64,000 nt of DNA from Thiotrichaceae bacterium UBA973 (GTDB lineage: Bacteria > Pseudomonadota > Gammaproteobacteria > Eutrophobiales > Eutrophobiaceae). The stretch lies in contig DBBX01000020.1 of assembly GCA_002292815.1 (NCBI GenBank), positions 1-64,000 on the forward strand. The letters are read 5' to 3'. Shown piece by piece: positions 17,190 to 27,253 of this stretch. Position numbers and translations under genes: made by a program. Positions within the stretch are counted from its first letter, which is position 1. Each line of letters starts with the position of its first letter. A model generated the notes under the pieces. That model searched no databases. It was not told where the DNA came from and worked only from the letters and a program-made list of their open reading frames with translations.

Positions 17190-19292
17190 TTATTCGCTGC
17201 TAGGCTCTGCTTCATGAACTGCCTTCATACTCAGACGAACACGGCCTTGTCTATCAACCTCGAGAACCTTCACCTCAACAACATCACCTTCACTGAGTTT
17301 GTCACTAACGTTCTCAACACGCTCTTCACAAATTTGTGAGATATGTACCAGACCATCTTTGCCAGGTAATATGTTCACAAAGGCGCCGAAGTCCATCAAT
17401 TTAGCTACTTTGCCTTCGTAGATCTTACCAACTTCAATATCGGCTGTGATTTGTTCAACACGTTTCAATGCTGCATCACCGGCGGCTTTATCTGTTGCGG
17501 CAATCTTGACAGTACCATCATCATCAATATCAATAGTAGCGCCTGTCTCTTCAGTGATTGCTCGGATGGTTGCACCACCTTTACCAATGACGTCACGAAT
17601 TTTATCTGGATGAATTTTTAAGGTCGTTATACGTGGTGCAAACTCAGACATTTCTTCATTATGCACTTTTAGCACATCATTCATTTTGCCCAAAATATGC
17701 AATCGTCCTTCTTTCGCTTGAGTCAAAGCGACATCCATAATTTCTTTGGTGATACCATCAATCTTGATGTCCATTTGTAAGGCGGTAATACCATTTTCAG
17801 AACCAGCCACCTTAAAGTCCATATCACCCAGGTGATCTTCATCACCCATAATGTCAGAAAGAACAACAAACTTATCTGCTTCTTTAATCAATCCCATGGC
17901 AATACCTGCTACAGGGGCATCCAACTCAACACCGGCATCCATTAACGCCAGACTGCTGCCACAAACGGAGGCCATAGAACTTGAACCATTGGACTCAGTA
18001 ATTTCTGAAACAACACGAATAGAATATGGAAATGCTTCCATATCAGGCATGACGCCTAAAATACCACGTTTTGCTAAACGACCATGACCAATCTCACGAC
18101 GTTTAGGTGTACCAACACGACCCGTTTCATTCACACAAAATGGAGGGAAATTGTAATGAAACATAAAAGGATCTTTATAAGAACCTTCAATGGCATCAAT
18201 AATCTGTGAATCACGTTGCGTACCTAAGGTGACAACAACAATCGCCTGTGTTTCACCACGAGTAAATAAGGCAGAACCATGTGTGCGAGGCAATATGCCG
18301 GTTTCAACGGTAATAGGACGTATCGTTTTTGAATCACGTCCATCGATACGATTTTCACCCGATAATACACTGCTACGAACAATATGACTTTCAAGTGCTT
18401 CTATTTGACCTGCGATAACACCGGCTGACCATTGAGCGTCTTCGCCTTCTGTCATGCCGTCAACAACTTCTTTCTTAATTTCACTCAAACGATCTTTACG
18501 TTCAAGCTTATCTTGAATGCTATAGGCTTCACGCACTAAATCTCCCGCACGCGATTGAACTTCATTTTCAAGTGCTTCGTCTTTTTCCTTTGCAGTCCAA
18601 CCCCATGATTTGGTGTTTGCATCTGCAGCCAAAGCCTTGATGTTTTCAATAACGACTTGAAACTGTTCATGCCCAAACATTACAGCGCCAAGCATGATTT
18701 CTTCAGATAATTGCTTCGCTTCAGATTCAACCATCAGCACTGACGTATCGGTACCGGCAACAACCAATTCCAGTTGCGAATCTTCTAATGCAGTGTATGT
18801 CGGATTAAGTACGTACTCTCCATCAATATAGCCAACACGTGCTGCGCCTACAGGGCCACTAAAAGGTGCTCCAGTAAGACTGATTGCTGCCGAGGCACCA
18901 ATAATAGCCGGTATATCAGGGTTAATATCAGGGTCAAGTGACATAACTGTCACAATTATCTGTACTTCATTTTTAAATCCTTTCGGAAATAACGGTCTAA
19001 TTGGCCGATCGATCAAGCGACAGGTTAATGTCTCTTTTTCAGAAGGACGACCTTCTCGTTTGAAAAAACCACCCGGTATTTTACCTGCGGCATAGGTCTT
19101 TTCCTGATAATCGACGGTTAAAGGAAAAAAGTCTTGCCCTTCTCTCGCTTCCTTTTTAGCAACACAAGTGACCAGTAAAACTGTATCTCCCATGCTAACC
19201 ATGACAGCACCGGATGCTTGCCTAGCGATTCTGCCTGTTTCTAGAGTGACTTTATGATTACCGAACTGAAATTCTTTTGTGACCACGCTCAT
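17190..19292 (-). CDS. pnp: Polyribonucleotide nucleotidyltransferase (PNPase)
   Basis: The 700-residue phosphorolytic 3'-5' exoribonuclease is a trimer of the degradosome. Two RNase PH domains are present; the first has PGGFFKREGRPSEKETLTCRLIDRP and the second has LPRTHGSALFTRGETQAIV and ESNGSSSMASVCGSSLALMDAG. The C-terminus has a KH domain (VIGKGGATIRAITEETG) and an S1 domain (YEGKVAKLMDFGAFVNILPGKDGLVHISQI). Length and domains are normal. It lies after rpsO with a hairpin between them, as in other gammaproteobacteria where RNase III processing of the leader autoregulates pnp. Confidence 0.97.
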   Translation of the reverse strand: MSVVTKEFQFGNHKVTLETGRIARQASGAVMVSMGDTVLLVTCVAKKEAREGQDFFPLTVDYQEKTYAAGKIPGGFFKREGRPSEKETLTCRLIDRPIRPLFPKGFKNEVQIIVTVMSLDPDINPDIPAIIGASAAISLTGAPFSGPVGAARVGYIDGEYVLNPTYTALEDSQLELVVAGTDTSVLMVESEAKQLSEEIMLGAVMFGHEQFQVVIENIKALAADANTKSWGWTAKEKDEALENEVQSRAGDLVREAYSIQDKLERKDRLSEIKKEVVDGMTEGEDAQWSAGVIAGQIEALESHIVRSSVLSGENRIDGRDSKTIRPITVETGILPRTHGSALFTRGETQAIVVVTLGTQRDSQIIDAIEGSYKDPFMFHYNFPPFCVNETGRVGTPKRREIGHGRLAKRGILGVMPDMEAFPYSIRVVSEITESNGSSSMASVCGSSLALMDAGVELDAPVAGIAMGLIKEADKFVVLSDIMGDEDHLGDMDFKVAGSENGITALQMDIKIDGITKEIMDVALTQAKEGRLHILGKMNDVLKVHNEEMSEFAPRITTLKIHPDKIRDVIGKGGATIRAITEETGATIDIDDDGTVKIAATDKAAGDAALKRVEQITADIEVGKIYEGKVAKLMDFGAFVNILPGKDGLVHISQICEERVENVSDKLSEGDVVEVKVLEVDRQGRVRLSMKAVHEAEPSSE

Positions 19293-19356
19293 GGATTTTC
19301 CCTAACAACAAATGTTGATGTTGATTTTTAGATTATTTTTAAATTATAAAAACGTT

Positions 19357-19378
19357 AAAACCCGCAGTAGCGGGTTTA
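19357..19378 (-). terminator. Hairpin between rpsO and pnp
   Basis: A stem of about 8 bp (aaacccgc / gcgggttt) with a 4-base loop lies on the minus strand between rpsO and pnp, followed by ttttaacgttttt. It can act as the rpsO terminator/attenuator that lets part of transcription reach pnp. Confidence 0.75.
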
Positions 19379-19418
19379 TTGATATCGTTTCTTCATTGGC
19401 AAAACGCCAAAAAAGATA

Positions 19419-19688
19419 TTATTTACGCAGACCAAGACGGTCTATCAAATCGCGATAGCGATTCAGATCCTTATCTTTTAGATAATCAAGCAACTTGCGT
19501 CGCTGATTAATCATACGTAGCAGACCTTGTCTTGAGTGATGGTCTTTACTGTGATCTTTGAAATGCCCTGACAGATCAGTAATGCGAGATGTCAGCAATG
19601 CCACCTGTACTTCTGGAGAACCGGTGTCGTTTGTACCACGCTGATAATCTTTAACTATTCCTGCTTTCTGCTCACAACTCATTGCCAT
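19419..19688 (-). CDS. rpsO: 30S ribosomal protein S15
   Basis: The 89-residue S15 is a primary binder of 16S rRNA helix h22. The body matches the family: NDTGSPEVQVALLTSRITDLSGHFKDHSKDHHSRQGLLRMINQRRKLLDYLK. The start at 19688 (MAMSCEQ) is preceded by gggag about 10 bases upstream; the ATG two codons on is an alternative. It lies between truB and pnp, the usual position. Confidence 0.97.
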   Translation of the reverse strand: MAMSCEQKAGIVKDYQRGTNDTGSPEVQVALLTSRITDLSGHFKDHSKDHHSRQGLLRMINQRRKLLDYLKDKDLNRYRDLIDRLGLRK

Positions 19689-19786
19689 TTTCTATATGCT
19701 CCCGCAATCCTACTGATATCAAAAATTCGCGCGTATTGTACCCGCGCATATCCTCTCGAACAAGCGAAACATCAATTTGTTTCAGC

Positions 19787-20725
19787 TCAGTTCCCTATTA
19801 CTGTTTCTACATTATTAATCAATCGCTTAGGTGCAACCCGACCATCCTCTGTGACTTCGCCCAGACCAAGGAAATTAGCAGAATGATCATAAATTCTTAA
19901 TCTACCTGATTTGGGCAGGCCTGAAACCGTAACCGTTTGGCCCTGACAGAGATAAAATGCCACATCTTCTGCTAGTCGAATCTCGGGCATGTCTGTCAAT
20001 GCGGTATCCATGGGCAACAGTAGCTTGTCGAGTTGTTCGAGCCCTGTTTCAGCAACAGCTTGTAATTGTGCCTGTGTCACCATCTGTGATTCATGGAAAG
20101 GCCCTGCTCCCAATCTGCGCAAAGTTAGAATATGCGCCCCACAAGCTAGGTCATGGCCAATATCCTCTGCCAACGTTCTAATATAGGTTCCTTTCGTACA
20201 GAACACCTCTATCTCAAACTCATTATTCTTAAAATCAAGCAGGTCTATTCTATGTATGGTGATATTTCTCGCTTTTCGTTCTACTTCAATACCTTTGTAA
20301 GCAAGCTCATAGAGTCTTTTTCCATTCTGCTTTAATGCAGAATACATTGGCGGAACTTGTTCTATATCACCAGTAAACTTAGTGCAAGCCTGTCTTATAT
20401 CAGTCTCAGTCAATATGGGTACTGGTTTTTCTACGAGTATTTCACCATTAGCATCGCCTGTTGTCGTTGTAACACCTAGTCGACACCTTGCACGATAAGT
20501 TTTACTCGAATCTAAAAGGTAAGCTGAAACTTTAGTTGCTTCGCCCAGACATATAGGCAATAAACCCGTGGCAGGCACATCAAGATTGCCGGTGTGCCCT
20601 GCTTTATTGGCGTTATAAAGTCGTTTTACATGCTGCAAGGCACCGTTGGAACTCATACCTGCAGGTTTATCCAACACTAAAATACCATTGATATCTCTAC
20701 CACGTTTTTTTGGAGATCTACCCAT
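19787..20725 (-). CDS. truB: tRNA pseudouridine-55 synthase TruB
   Basis: TruB makes pseudouridine 55 in the T-loop of tRNAs. The start is placed at the ATG at 20725 (MGRSPKKRGRDINGILVLDKPAGMSSN), which gives 312 residues and overlaps the end of rbfA by 8 bases; longer frames only read through rbfA. Motifs seen are NGILVLDKPAGMSSN, KAGHTGNLDVPATGLLPICLGEATK with the catalytic Asp, PPMYSALKQNGKRLYELA, and EVFCTKGTYIRTLAEDIGHDL. The catalytic loop reads GNLDVPATG rather than the commoner GSLDPLATG, a mild variation. Confidence 0.95.
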   Translation of the reverse strand: MGRSPKKRGRDINGILVLDKPAGMSSNGALQHVKRLYNANKAGHTGNLDVPATGLLPICLGEATKVSAYLLDSSKTYRARCRLGVTTTTGDANGEILVEKPVPILTETDIRQACTKFTGDIEQVPPMYSALKQNGKRLYELAYKGIEVERKARNITIHRIDLLDFKNNEFEIEVFCTKGTYIRTLAEDIGHDLACGAHILTLRRLGAGPFHESQMVTQAQLQAVAETGLEQLDKLLLPMDTALTDMPEIRLAEDVAFYLCQGQTVTVSGLPKSGRLRIYDHSANFLGLGEVTEDGRVAPKRLINNVETVIGN

Positions 20726-21089
20726 CTGATTCATCTTCATCACGATGACTGACGGAATTGATAATGTCAGTAAGACGCTGTGCACGCTCGATAGATTCAT
20801 CATATTTGAAACGTATCGACGGCACGCTTCTTGTGGTCATCATGCGTGAAAGTTCATGGCGAAAATGACCGGCTTGATCATTCATTTCTTTAACCAATTC
20901 TTCGTGCGAGTCTTTATTGTTAAATGAAGTGATATAAATAGTGGCATTATTTAAATCTGGACTCACATCTACATTTGCCAGAGTGATCATGCCATGTTCG
21001 TTCAATGGAAAATCGCGTTGAATAAGAACAGATAGTTCTTTTTTAATAAACTGGGCTACGCGTTGGTGACGCCCAAATTCGTTTGGCAT
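20718..21089 (-). CDS. rbfA: 30S ribosome-binding factor RbfA
   Basis: The 123-residue RbfA has the KH-like fold that assists late 30S assembly and cold adaptation. Visible segments are RHQRVAQFIKKELSVLIQRDF at the start, MITLANVDVSPDLNNATIYITSF and FRHELSRMMTTRSVPSIRFKYDESIERAQRLTDIIN. It sits 9 bases after infB and overlaps truB by 8 bases, so coupled translation is likely. Confidence 0.96.
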   Translation of the reverse strand: MPNEFGRHQRVAQFIKKELSVLIQRDFPLNEHGMITLANVDVSPDLNNATIYITSFNNKDSHEELVKEMNDQAGHFRHELSRMMTTRSVPSIRFKYDESIERAQRLTDIINSVSHRDEDESDG

Positions 21090-21098
21090 GACTAATAA

Positions 21099-23663
21099 CT
21101 AGAGCTTACGTTCAACGCTAATTCGTTCGAACACTTCTATCTGGTCGCCCGCCTGTACATCGCTGTAATTCTTAACACCGATACCACAATCCATTCCTGA
21201 CTTGACCTCATTAACGTCATCTTTGAAACGACGCAAGGATTCAAGTTCTCCTTCATAAATGACAACATTGTCACGTAATACACGAATAGGATTATTTCGA
21301 TTAACCCGACCTGTTGTCACCATACAACCGGCTATATCACCAAATTTTGGAGATCTGAATACTTCTCTGACTTCCGCAACACCAGTAATTTGCTCTCGAA
21401 TCTCAGGTGATAACATGCCACTAAGTGCGGCTTTAACATCATCGATAACATCGTAAATAATACTGTAATAACGCAGGTCAATACCTTCAGCATCTATTAA
21501 TTTACGTGCGCTTGCATCTGCCCTTACATTGAAGCCCATGACGACACCACTAGATGCCATAGCTAGATTGATATCAGACTCGGTTATACCACCCACACCA
21601 CTGCTAATGATATTTACTTTTACTTCGTCATTGCTTAAGCGTGTTAATGCATTGACCAAGGCTTCTGTTGAACCTTGCACATCGGCTTTGATCAGCAGGT
21701 TTAGTGAAGCAACTTCACCTTCCTCCATCTGATTCATCACATTTTCAAGTTTAGAGGCATGTTGTTGGGCCATCTTCGTTTCACGATATTTCCCTTGTCT
21801 GAAGAGTGCAATTTCCCGAGCTTTCTTTTCATCTGGTACTACCAGCATTTCATCACCCGCATTAGGTGTACCTGACAAACCCAACACTTCAACTGGTGTA
21901 GAGGGTCCTGCTGAAGTCACTTCAGTACCACTATCATCAATCATCGCCCTAACACGACCAAACTCATGACCGCTTAAAACAACATCACCTTTCTTGAGCA
22001 TCCCGTTTTGAACAAGAAGACTCGCAATAGGGCCACGACCTTTATCCAAACGAGACTCAATAACAGCACCTGAAGCCGGACCCGTTTCTATCGCCTTTAA
22101 TTCAAGAATCTCAGTTTGTAATAAAACACTTTCCAGTAAATCATCAACGCCATCGCCAGTCAGTGCAGAAACAGGTATAAATTGCGTGTCACCACCCCAA
22201 CTTTCAGGAATGACTTCAAATTTCGATAATTCTTGTTTTACACGTTCTGGATCAGCATTTTCTTTATCCATTTTATTAACAGCAATGATGATAGGAACAT
22301 CAGCTGCTTTAGCATGTTTTACAGCTTCCTCAGTCTGCGGCATCACACCATCATCTGCGGCGACGACAATAATGACCAGGTCAGTCACTTTTGCACCACG
22401 TGCTCGCATAGCAGTAAACGCTTCGTGTCCAGGTGTATCCAGAAAAGTGATATCACCATTATCTGTTGTTACCCGATAAGCGCCTATATGCTGAGTAATT
22501 CCACCAGCTTCGCCAGCAGCGACCTTAGTACGTCGAATATAATCTAGTAACGATGTCTTTCCATGATCAACATGGCCCATGATCGTTACAACCGGCGCAC
22601 GAGATACCTGATCGCCGTCTTGCTGAGCGGCCTGAATCATTTCTTCTTCTAATGCATTATCTTTTTGGTATTTAGGTTTGTGCCCCATCTCTTCAACAAC
22701 AATGCCGGCTGTATCCTGATCAATAGTTTGATTGATCGTTGCCATTGTGCCTAAACCCATCATCACTTTTACTACTTCAGAACCTTTCACAGACATCCGT
22801 TGAGCCAGTTCAGCGACCGTTATGCTTTCCGGAATTTCAATTTCCTTAAAAACCGGGGCGGTTGGCTTTTCGAAACCGTGTTGATTATCCCCTGATTGAT
22901 GAATTACTGGCGTATGCCTAGCTTTTTTGCGTCTTCTACCAGAGCCTTTGCTAGCAACATGTAATTCTTGTCGTCCGTGTCGAGCTTGTTCTTTACGCGC
23001 CTTTTCTTTATTTGAAGGTTTAGCAGCTTGTTTAACTGCCGGAGGCTGAACGATTGGCGGTGTTATAACGGCTTCCGGTGTATTTTCGACTTGTTCCTCT
23101 ACAGGCTCTTCACTCTTCGTTTGAACACTTGTTACTACTTCAACACTCTCGATCGGTGTATCAACTAAAGCTTCTGTCTCTAATGTTTCTCCTTCTGCAA
23201 TTACTTCTTCAACAACAGGAGCTTCATTCTGGACATCAACAAGGTTCTCATCAGCTTCAGCTGCTTGTTGTTTAAGTTCTGTTGCCGCCTGCTCTTCGAC
23301 TAGTTTTGCGGCTTCTTCTTCCTGCTTTAGAGTTTCAGCAACATCACCTCGTTTTGCATAGGTGCGACGTTTGCGAAATTCAATATTTACTGTTTTTGAG
23401 CGTGGCTTTGCCCTGCCCTGAGTTGCAACAGGCACTTTAAGTTCACTGACAGTTTTACGACGTAAGGTAATCTTGCGTGGTTCAGAACTTTCATCTTTTC
23501 CATGCTTTTTCCTTAAAAACCCCAATAACAAAGACTTTTCCGAATCGGTAATAACCTCTTCAGCTTTTTTATTCGGAAGTCCGGCCTCGACTAGTTGTTC
23601 CTGTATGCGCTCAACAGATACACCCACATCGGTGGCAAACTCACTGATAGTAACTTCAGGCAT
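21099..23663 (-). CDS. infB: Translation initiation factor IF-2
   Basis: The 854-residue GTPase places fMet-tRNA in the ribosomal P site. The N-terminal IF2-N subdomain (VTISEFATDVGVSVERIQEQLVEAGL) is followed by a long, low-complexity Glu/Ala/Lys region (about 90-270) and a second IF2-N domain (ESITVAELAQRMSVKGSEVVKVMMGLG). The G domain has GHVDHGKTSLLDYIR, DTPGHEAFTAMRARG and NKMDKENADP. Domains II, III and IV follow to the end. The start codon overlaps the nusA stop by one base (TAATG). Confidence 0.97.
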   Translation of the reverse strand: MPEVTISEFATDVGVSVERIQEQLVEAGLPNKKAEEVITDSEKSLLLGFLRKKHGKDESSEPRKITLRRKTVSELKVPVATQGRAKPRSKTVNIEFRKRRTYAKRGDVAETLKQEEEAAKLVEEQAATELKQQAAEADENLVDVQNEAPVVEEVIAEGETLETEALVDTPIESVEVVTSVQTKSEEPVEEQVENTPEAVITPPIVQPPAVKQAAKPSNKEKARKEQARHGRQELHVASKGSGRRRKKARHTPVIHQSGDNQHGFEKPTAPVFKEIEIPESITVAELAQRMSVKGSEVVKVMMGLGTMATINQTIDQDTAGIVVEEMGHKPKYQKDNALEEEMIQAAQQDGDQVSRAPVVTIMGHVDHGKTSLLDYIRRTKVAAGEAGGITQHIGAYRVTTDNGDITFLDTPGHEAFTAMRARGAKVTDLVIIVVAADDGVMPQTEEAVKHAKAADVPIIIAVNKMDKENADPERVKQELSKFEVIPESWGGDTQFIPVSALTGDGVDDLLESVLLQTEILELKAIETGPASGAVIESRLDKGRGPIASLLVQNGMLKKGDVVLSGHEFGRVRAMIDDSGTEVTSAGPSTPVEVLGLSGTPNAGDEMLVVPDEKKAREIALFRQGKYRETKMAQQHASKLENVMNQMEEGEVASLNLLIKADVQGSTEALVNALTRLSNDEVKVNIISSGVGGITESDINLAMASSGVVMGFNVRADASARKLIDAEGIDLRYYSIIYDVIDDVKAALSGMLSPEIREQITGVAEVREVFRSPKFGDIAGCMVTTGRVNRNNPIRVLRDNVVIYEGELESLRRFKDDVNEVKSGMDCGIGVKNYSDVQAGDQIEVFERISVERKL

Positions 23664-25183
23664 TAATTAGCACTCTCACTATTAGATTCTTCTGATTCAA
23701 ACCATGGTATACGTGCTGTCATGATTAATTCGCCGGCACGATCTTTATCAACACCGGTTATATCCATTAATTCGTCAACGGATTGTTCTGCTAGATCTTC
23801 CATGCATATCACTCCTTTGCTAGCCAGCTCATAAGCCAAGGCCTCATCCATGCCCTCCATAGTCAGCAAATCTTCTGCCGGCTTTTCATCACCCAACTTT
23901 TCTTCACTGGCAATCGCACGTGTCAGCATAATATCCTTGGCACGTTCGCGTAGTTCATTGACTAAATCATCATCAAACTCTTCTATAGCCAACATTTCTT
24001 TCTCTGGCACATAGGCAACTTCTTCAATACTCGAAAACCCTTCCTGTACCAGAATAATGGCAACTTCTTCATCGACACCAAGATGTTCCATAAACATGGC
24101 AGATAGGGTCTCAGCTTCCGCTTCACTTTTTTCATCCGCTTGCTCAACGGACATGACATTGAGTTCCCAGCCGGTTAATTCGCTAGCGAGCTTAACATTC
24201 TGTCCACCTCGACCAATAGCTTGAGATAGATTCTCTTCATCAACGGCAACATCCATGGTATGTGCATCTTCATCGACCATGATCGAGGCAACTTCTGCTG
24301 GCGCCATAGCATTAATTACAAACTGTGCCGGGTTGTCATCCCAAAGGATGATATCAACGCGTTCACCGCCAAGTTCATTAGACACAGCCTGAACTCGTGA
24401 ACCACGCATACCGACACATGCACCAATAGGGTCAATTCTCGGATCATTTGCCTTTACGGCAATCTTGGCTCTGGCACCAGGGTCTCTTGCGCCATTGATT
24501 ATATCAATCATACCCTCATTGATTTCAGGCACTTCAATTTTAAATAATTCAATCAAGAGCTCAGCTGCGGTACGACTTAGGAATAGTTGCGGTCCGCGTG
24601 TTATCTCTGGCTTGACCTCTTTCAAATAAGCTCGAATACGATCGCCAGGACGTACAGCCTCACGTGGAATCAAGTCTTCTCTTGGAATAAATGCTTCTGC
24701 ATTATTACCTAAGTCCATTATGACGCCGCTGCGTTCAGAGCGTTTAACAACACCACTCACCATCTCGCCGACACGATCCTGATAGGCGTCAATTACCTGT
24801 GCTCGCTCAGCTTCACGAACCTTTTGTACAATCACCTGTTTTGCTGCCTGAGCTGCAATACGACCAAATTCTACAGAAGGCATTGGCTCTTCTATAAACT
24901 GGCCTATCTCGATGTCAGATTGTTTTTCTTTTGCATCTTTTAAACTGACCTGTCTGGTTGGCGCCTCTAATGACTCAGGCTCATCATCGACCACTTCCCA
25001 ACAACGGAAGGTGTCATAGTCGCCCGTTTCACGGTCAATACTGACGCGTGATTCAATATCTTCTCGATTACGTTTTTTGGTTGCACTTGCGAGGGCAAGT
25101 TCGATAGCTTCAAAAATAATGTCTTTAGCAACACCTTTTTCGTTACAGACAACATCAACAACCATTAAAATTTCTTTGTTCAT
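23663..25183 (-). CDS. nusA: Transcription termination/antitermination factor NusA
   Basis: The 506-residue NusA has an N-terminal RNA-polymerase binding domain (MNKEILMVVDVVCNEKGV), an S1 domain around VVKRSERSGVIMDLGNNAEAFIPREDLIP, and KH domains with GACVGMRGSRVQAVSNELGGERVDII and AIGRGGQNVKLASELTGWELNVMS. Two C-terminal acidic helix-hairpin repeats follow (EEVAYVPEKEMLAIEEFDDD and EALAYELASKGVICMEDLAEQSVDELMDITGVD). This is the full gammaproteobacterial length. It lies between rimP and infB. Confidence 0.97.
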   Translation of the reverse strand: MNKEILMVVDVVCNEKGVAKDIIFEAIELALASATKKRNREDIESRVSIDRETGDYDTFRCWEVVDDEPESLEAPTRQVSLKDAKEKQSDIEIGQFIEEPMPSVEFGRIAAQAAKQVIVQKVREAERAQVIDAYQDRVGEMVSGVVKRSERSGVIMDLGNNAEAFIPREDLIPREAVRPGDRIRAYLKEVKPEITRGPQLFLSRTAAELLIELFKIEVPEINEGMIDIINGARDPGARAKIAVKANDPRIDPIGACVGMRGSRVQAVSNELGGERVDIILWDDNPAQFVINAMAPAEVASIMVDEDAHTMDVAVDEENLSQAIGRGGQNVKLASELTGWELNVMSVEQADEKSEAEAETLSAMFMEHLGVDEEVAIILVQEGFSSIEEVAYVPEKEMLAIEEFDDDLVNELRERAKDIMLTRAIASEEKLGDEKPAEDLLTMEGMDEALAYELASKGVICMEDLAEQSVDELMDITGVDKDRAGELIMTARIPWFESEESNSESAN

Positions 25184-25203
25184 TTAATCTACCGTTTAAA
25201 AAA

Positions 25204-25659
25204 TCAAAACTGGGGAACCAAGTGAGCGCGTTCAATTAACCTGAATGGCACCTTATATTCCTCATCTTCACAGTCAATCACAACTTCAACATCATCAACT
25301 GCATTTAAAACTCCAATAAAACGTTTCCTGCCGTTATGTTTCTCATATAGCTTGACCTTAACTGTTTCACCGATGAACTTTTTATACTGTTCTACGGTAA
25401 ACAATGGTCGATCCAGTCCTGGTGACGATACTTCCAGGTCATAGTGACCAGAGATTGGGTCTTCAACATCCAGTATTCCAGTAAGCTGATGACTGACAGC
25501 TACACAATCATCAACGTCTATACCGCCTTCCTTATCAATATAGACACGTAATATCGAGCCATGACCATTTTGTGTCATCTCAATGCCCAATAATTCGTAA
25601 CCGATTGCTACTACTTCTGGCTCAAATAAATCGAGTAAGGCTTGGTTTTGTCTATACAT
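25204..25659 (-). CDS. rimP: Ribosome maturation factor RimP
   Basis: RimP helps assemble the 30S subunit. The start is taken at the ATG at 25659 (MYRQNQALLDLFEPEVVAIGYELLG), giving 151 residues; the frame is open nine codons further, but family alignment favours this ATG. Segments seen are LRVYIDKEGGIDVDDCVAVSHQLTGILDVEDPI and YDLEVSSPGLDRPLFTVEQYKKFIGETVKVKLY, the RimP signature, followed by the SH3-like C-terminal domain. It begins the nusA-infB operon, with tRNA-fMet and its terminator upstream. Confidence 0.94.
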   Translation of the reverse strand: MYRQNQALLDLFEPEVVAIGYELLGIEMTQNGHGSILRVYIDKEGGIDVDDCVAVSHQLTGILDVEDPISGHYDLEVSSPGLDRPLFTVEQYKKFIGETVKVKLYEKHNGRKRFIGVLNAVDDVEVVIDCEDEEYKVPFRLIERAHLVPQF

Positions 25660-25788
25660 ATAGTCGCAAACGAAAAGTGGGCTCAAGGCCCACTTATTAA
25701 AATCTAAAAATACGTGTGGTAATTATAGCCAGTTTATATCTGGTCTGCTACACGACGACCTTTAACCATTACCATTCTCTCATATAGC

Positions 25789-25810
25789 AAAAAGCCCCTT
25801 AACAGGGGCC
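25789..25810 (-). terminator. Rho-independent terminator between tRNA-fMet and rimP
   Basis: On the minus strand a GC-rich stem (gcccc / ggggc, with extra flanking pairs) and a 6-base loop are followed by five T residues. It lies about 130 bases downstream of the tRNA and 130 bases upstream of rimP, so it probably terminates or attenuates the tRNA transcript before the nusA operon. Confidence 0.8.
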
Positions 25811-25941
25811 TCAAAGTTCTTTACCAATATATTATGAATATTTGGTAGCGGGAGCACGTTTAAATCTGTGTCCTTCGCCAGTTGTAAACAACCGAGCCAG
25901 ATGAGCGCAAAGCGCGTCGGGCATGTCACCAAGATAGTAAT

Positions 25942-26018
<77 letters not shown>

Positions 26019-26086
26019 TCAGAGTTGGCGCATAGTACAGGGCTAGATGATCATTTTCAAGATACTTTATGCAATTGATTTAATTA

Positions 26087-27169
26087 CTATAAGCCATGTT
26101 GGTTTAACTGTATTGGAACCCGTTTTGAACCCCAGTTTCCATGGGCTGGATTAAAGATGCCGGCACAGGTCGTTTGACACGTTGGGCACTTCCCTGCTTG
26201 ATCTAGAGACCACTCCTTAATCTCATACCAATCACGAACAATTAATTCTCCACCACACTCATAACAAAATGTCGTATCACCCTCGCGATCATGGACATTA
26301 CCCGTATAGACATATTTTAATCCATTCATAATGGCTATCGACCTTGCCTTGTTTAAGGTCTGTAATGATGTTCTGGGTTTATCACGCATTTTCCAATCGG
26401 GATGAAATGCAGAAAAATGTAGTGGCACATCGGCGCCTAATTCTGAAATTATCCATTCAGTCATTTGATTCAACTCTTTATCTGAATCATTTTCGCCCGG
26501 GATAACTAGATTAGTTATTTCAAGCCAGACATCCGTTTCGTGCTTTATGTATAACAATGTCTCCAATACGGCAGCAAGATGACTTCCTGTAATCCGGTGA
26601 TAAAAATCTTCTGTAAATGCCTTTAAATCAATATTTACCGCATCAATGCCTTGATAAAACTCTGCTCGAGGTTCTGGACTAACATACCCTGCAGAGACAG
26701 CAATGGTTTTTATCTCATGTTCACGACATGCCGCAGCGACATCAATTGCATATTCATGAAATATCACCGGGTCATTATAAGTAAAAGCAATACTTTGACA
26801 GTTCGCGTTTTTTGCAGCTAGCGCTATGGTCTCTGGGCTTGCAGAATCAGCCAATGTATCCATCTCGCGTGACTTACTAATGTCCCAATTTTGACAAAAT
26901 TTACAGGCCAAATTACAACCCGCAGTGCCAAATGAGAGGACCGAGGTGCCCGGATAGAAATGATTTAGTGGTTTTTTTTCAACTGGGTCGATACAAAAGC
27001 CACTGGAACGGCCATAAGTCGTTAAGACAATTTGATTTTCTTCACAGGCACGGACAAAACAGAGTCCACGCTGACCATTTTTTAATTTGCATTCCCGCGG
27101 GCAAAGATCACATTGCACCCGGCCATCTTCCAGCAAGTGCCAATATTTAGTTTTAACCGTCGCTTCCAT
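26087..27169 (-). CDS. amrS: AmmeMemoRadiSam system radical SAM enzyme AmrS
   Basis: The protein (about 360 residues; start at the ATG at 27169, or a GTG five codons upstream) is a radical SAM enzyme of the AmmeMemoRadiSam family. The N-terminal segment VQCDLCPRECKLKNGQRGLCFVR is cysteine-rich. The CNLACKFCQNWDIS segment supplies the CxxxCxxC 4Fe-4S site; it is preceded by FYPGTSVLSFGTAGC. A late cysteine set (CYECGGELIV ... CPTCQTTCAGIF) suggests a further metal site. It diverges, across about 85 bases, from a gene that fuses the MEMO1- and AMMECR1-like partners. The substrate is not known. Confidence 0.92.
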   Translation of the reverse strand: MEATVKTKYWHLLEDGRVQCDLCPRECKLKNGQRGLCFVRACEENQIVLTTYGRSSGFCIDPVEKKPLNHFYPGTSVLSFGTAGCNLACKFCQNWDISKSREMDTLADSASPETIALAAKNANCQSIAFTYNDPVIFHEYAIDVAAACREHEIKTIAVSAGYVSPEPRAEFYQGIDAVNIDLKAFTEDFYHRITGSHLAAVLETLLYIKHETDVWLEITNLVIPGENDSDKELNQMTEWIISELGADVPLHFSAFHPDWKMRDKPRTSLQTLNKARSIAIMNGLKYVYTGNVHDREGDTTFCYECGGELIVRDWYEIKEWSLDQAGKCPTCQTTCAGIFNPAHGNWGSKRVPIQLNQHGL

Positions 27170-27253
27170 CGATTGCCGTAACACTCCTATTTCAATAACT
27201 CTTTTTTAATTTTAGTCCTATAATTTAATTATCTATATATAATTCTGAGCGAT

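Noticed and set aside
22186..22547. Long frames antisense to infB
   Set aside because: Overlap the GTPase domain of infB in other frames; codon shadows.
25842..25930. Second tRNA gene next to tRNA-fMet
   Set aside because: Only the 3' acceptor-like bases are present; no cloverleaf forms.
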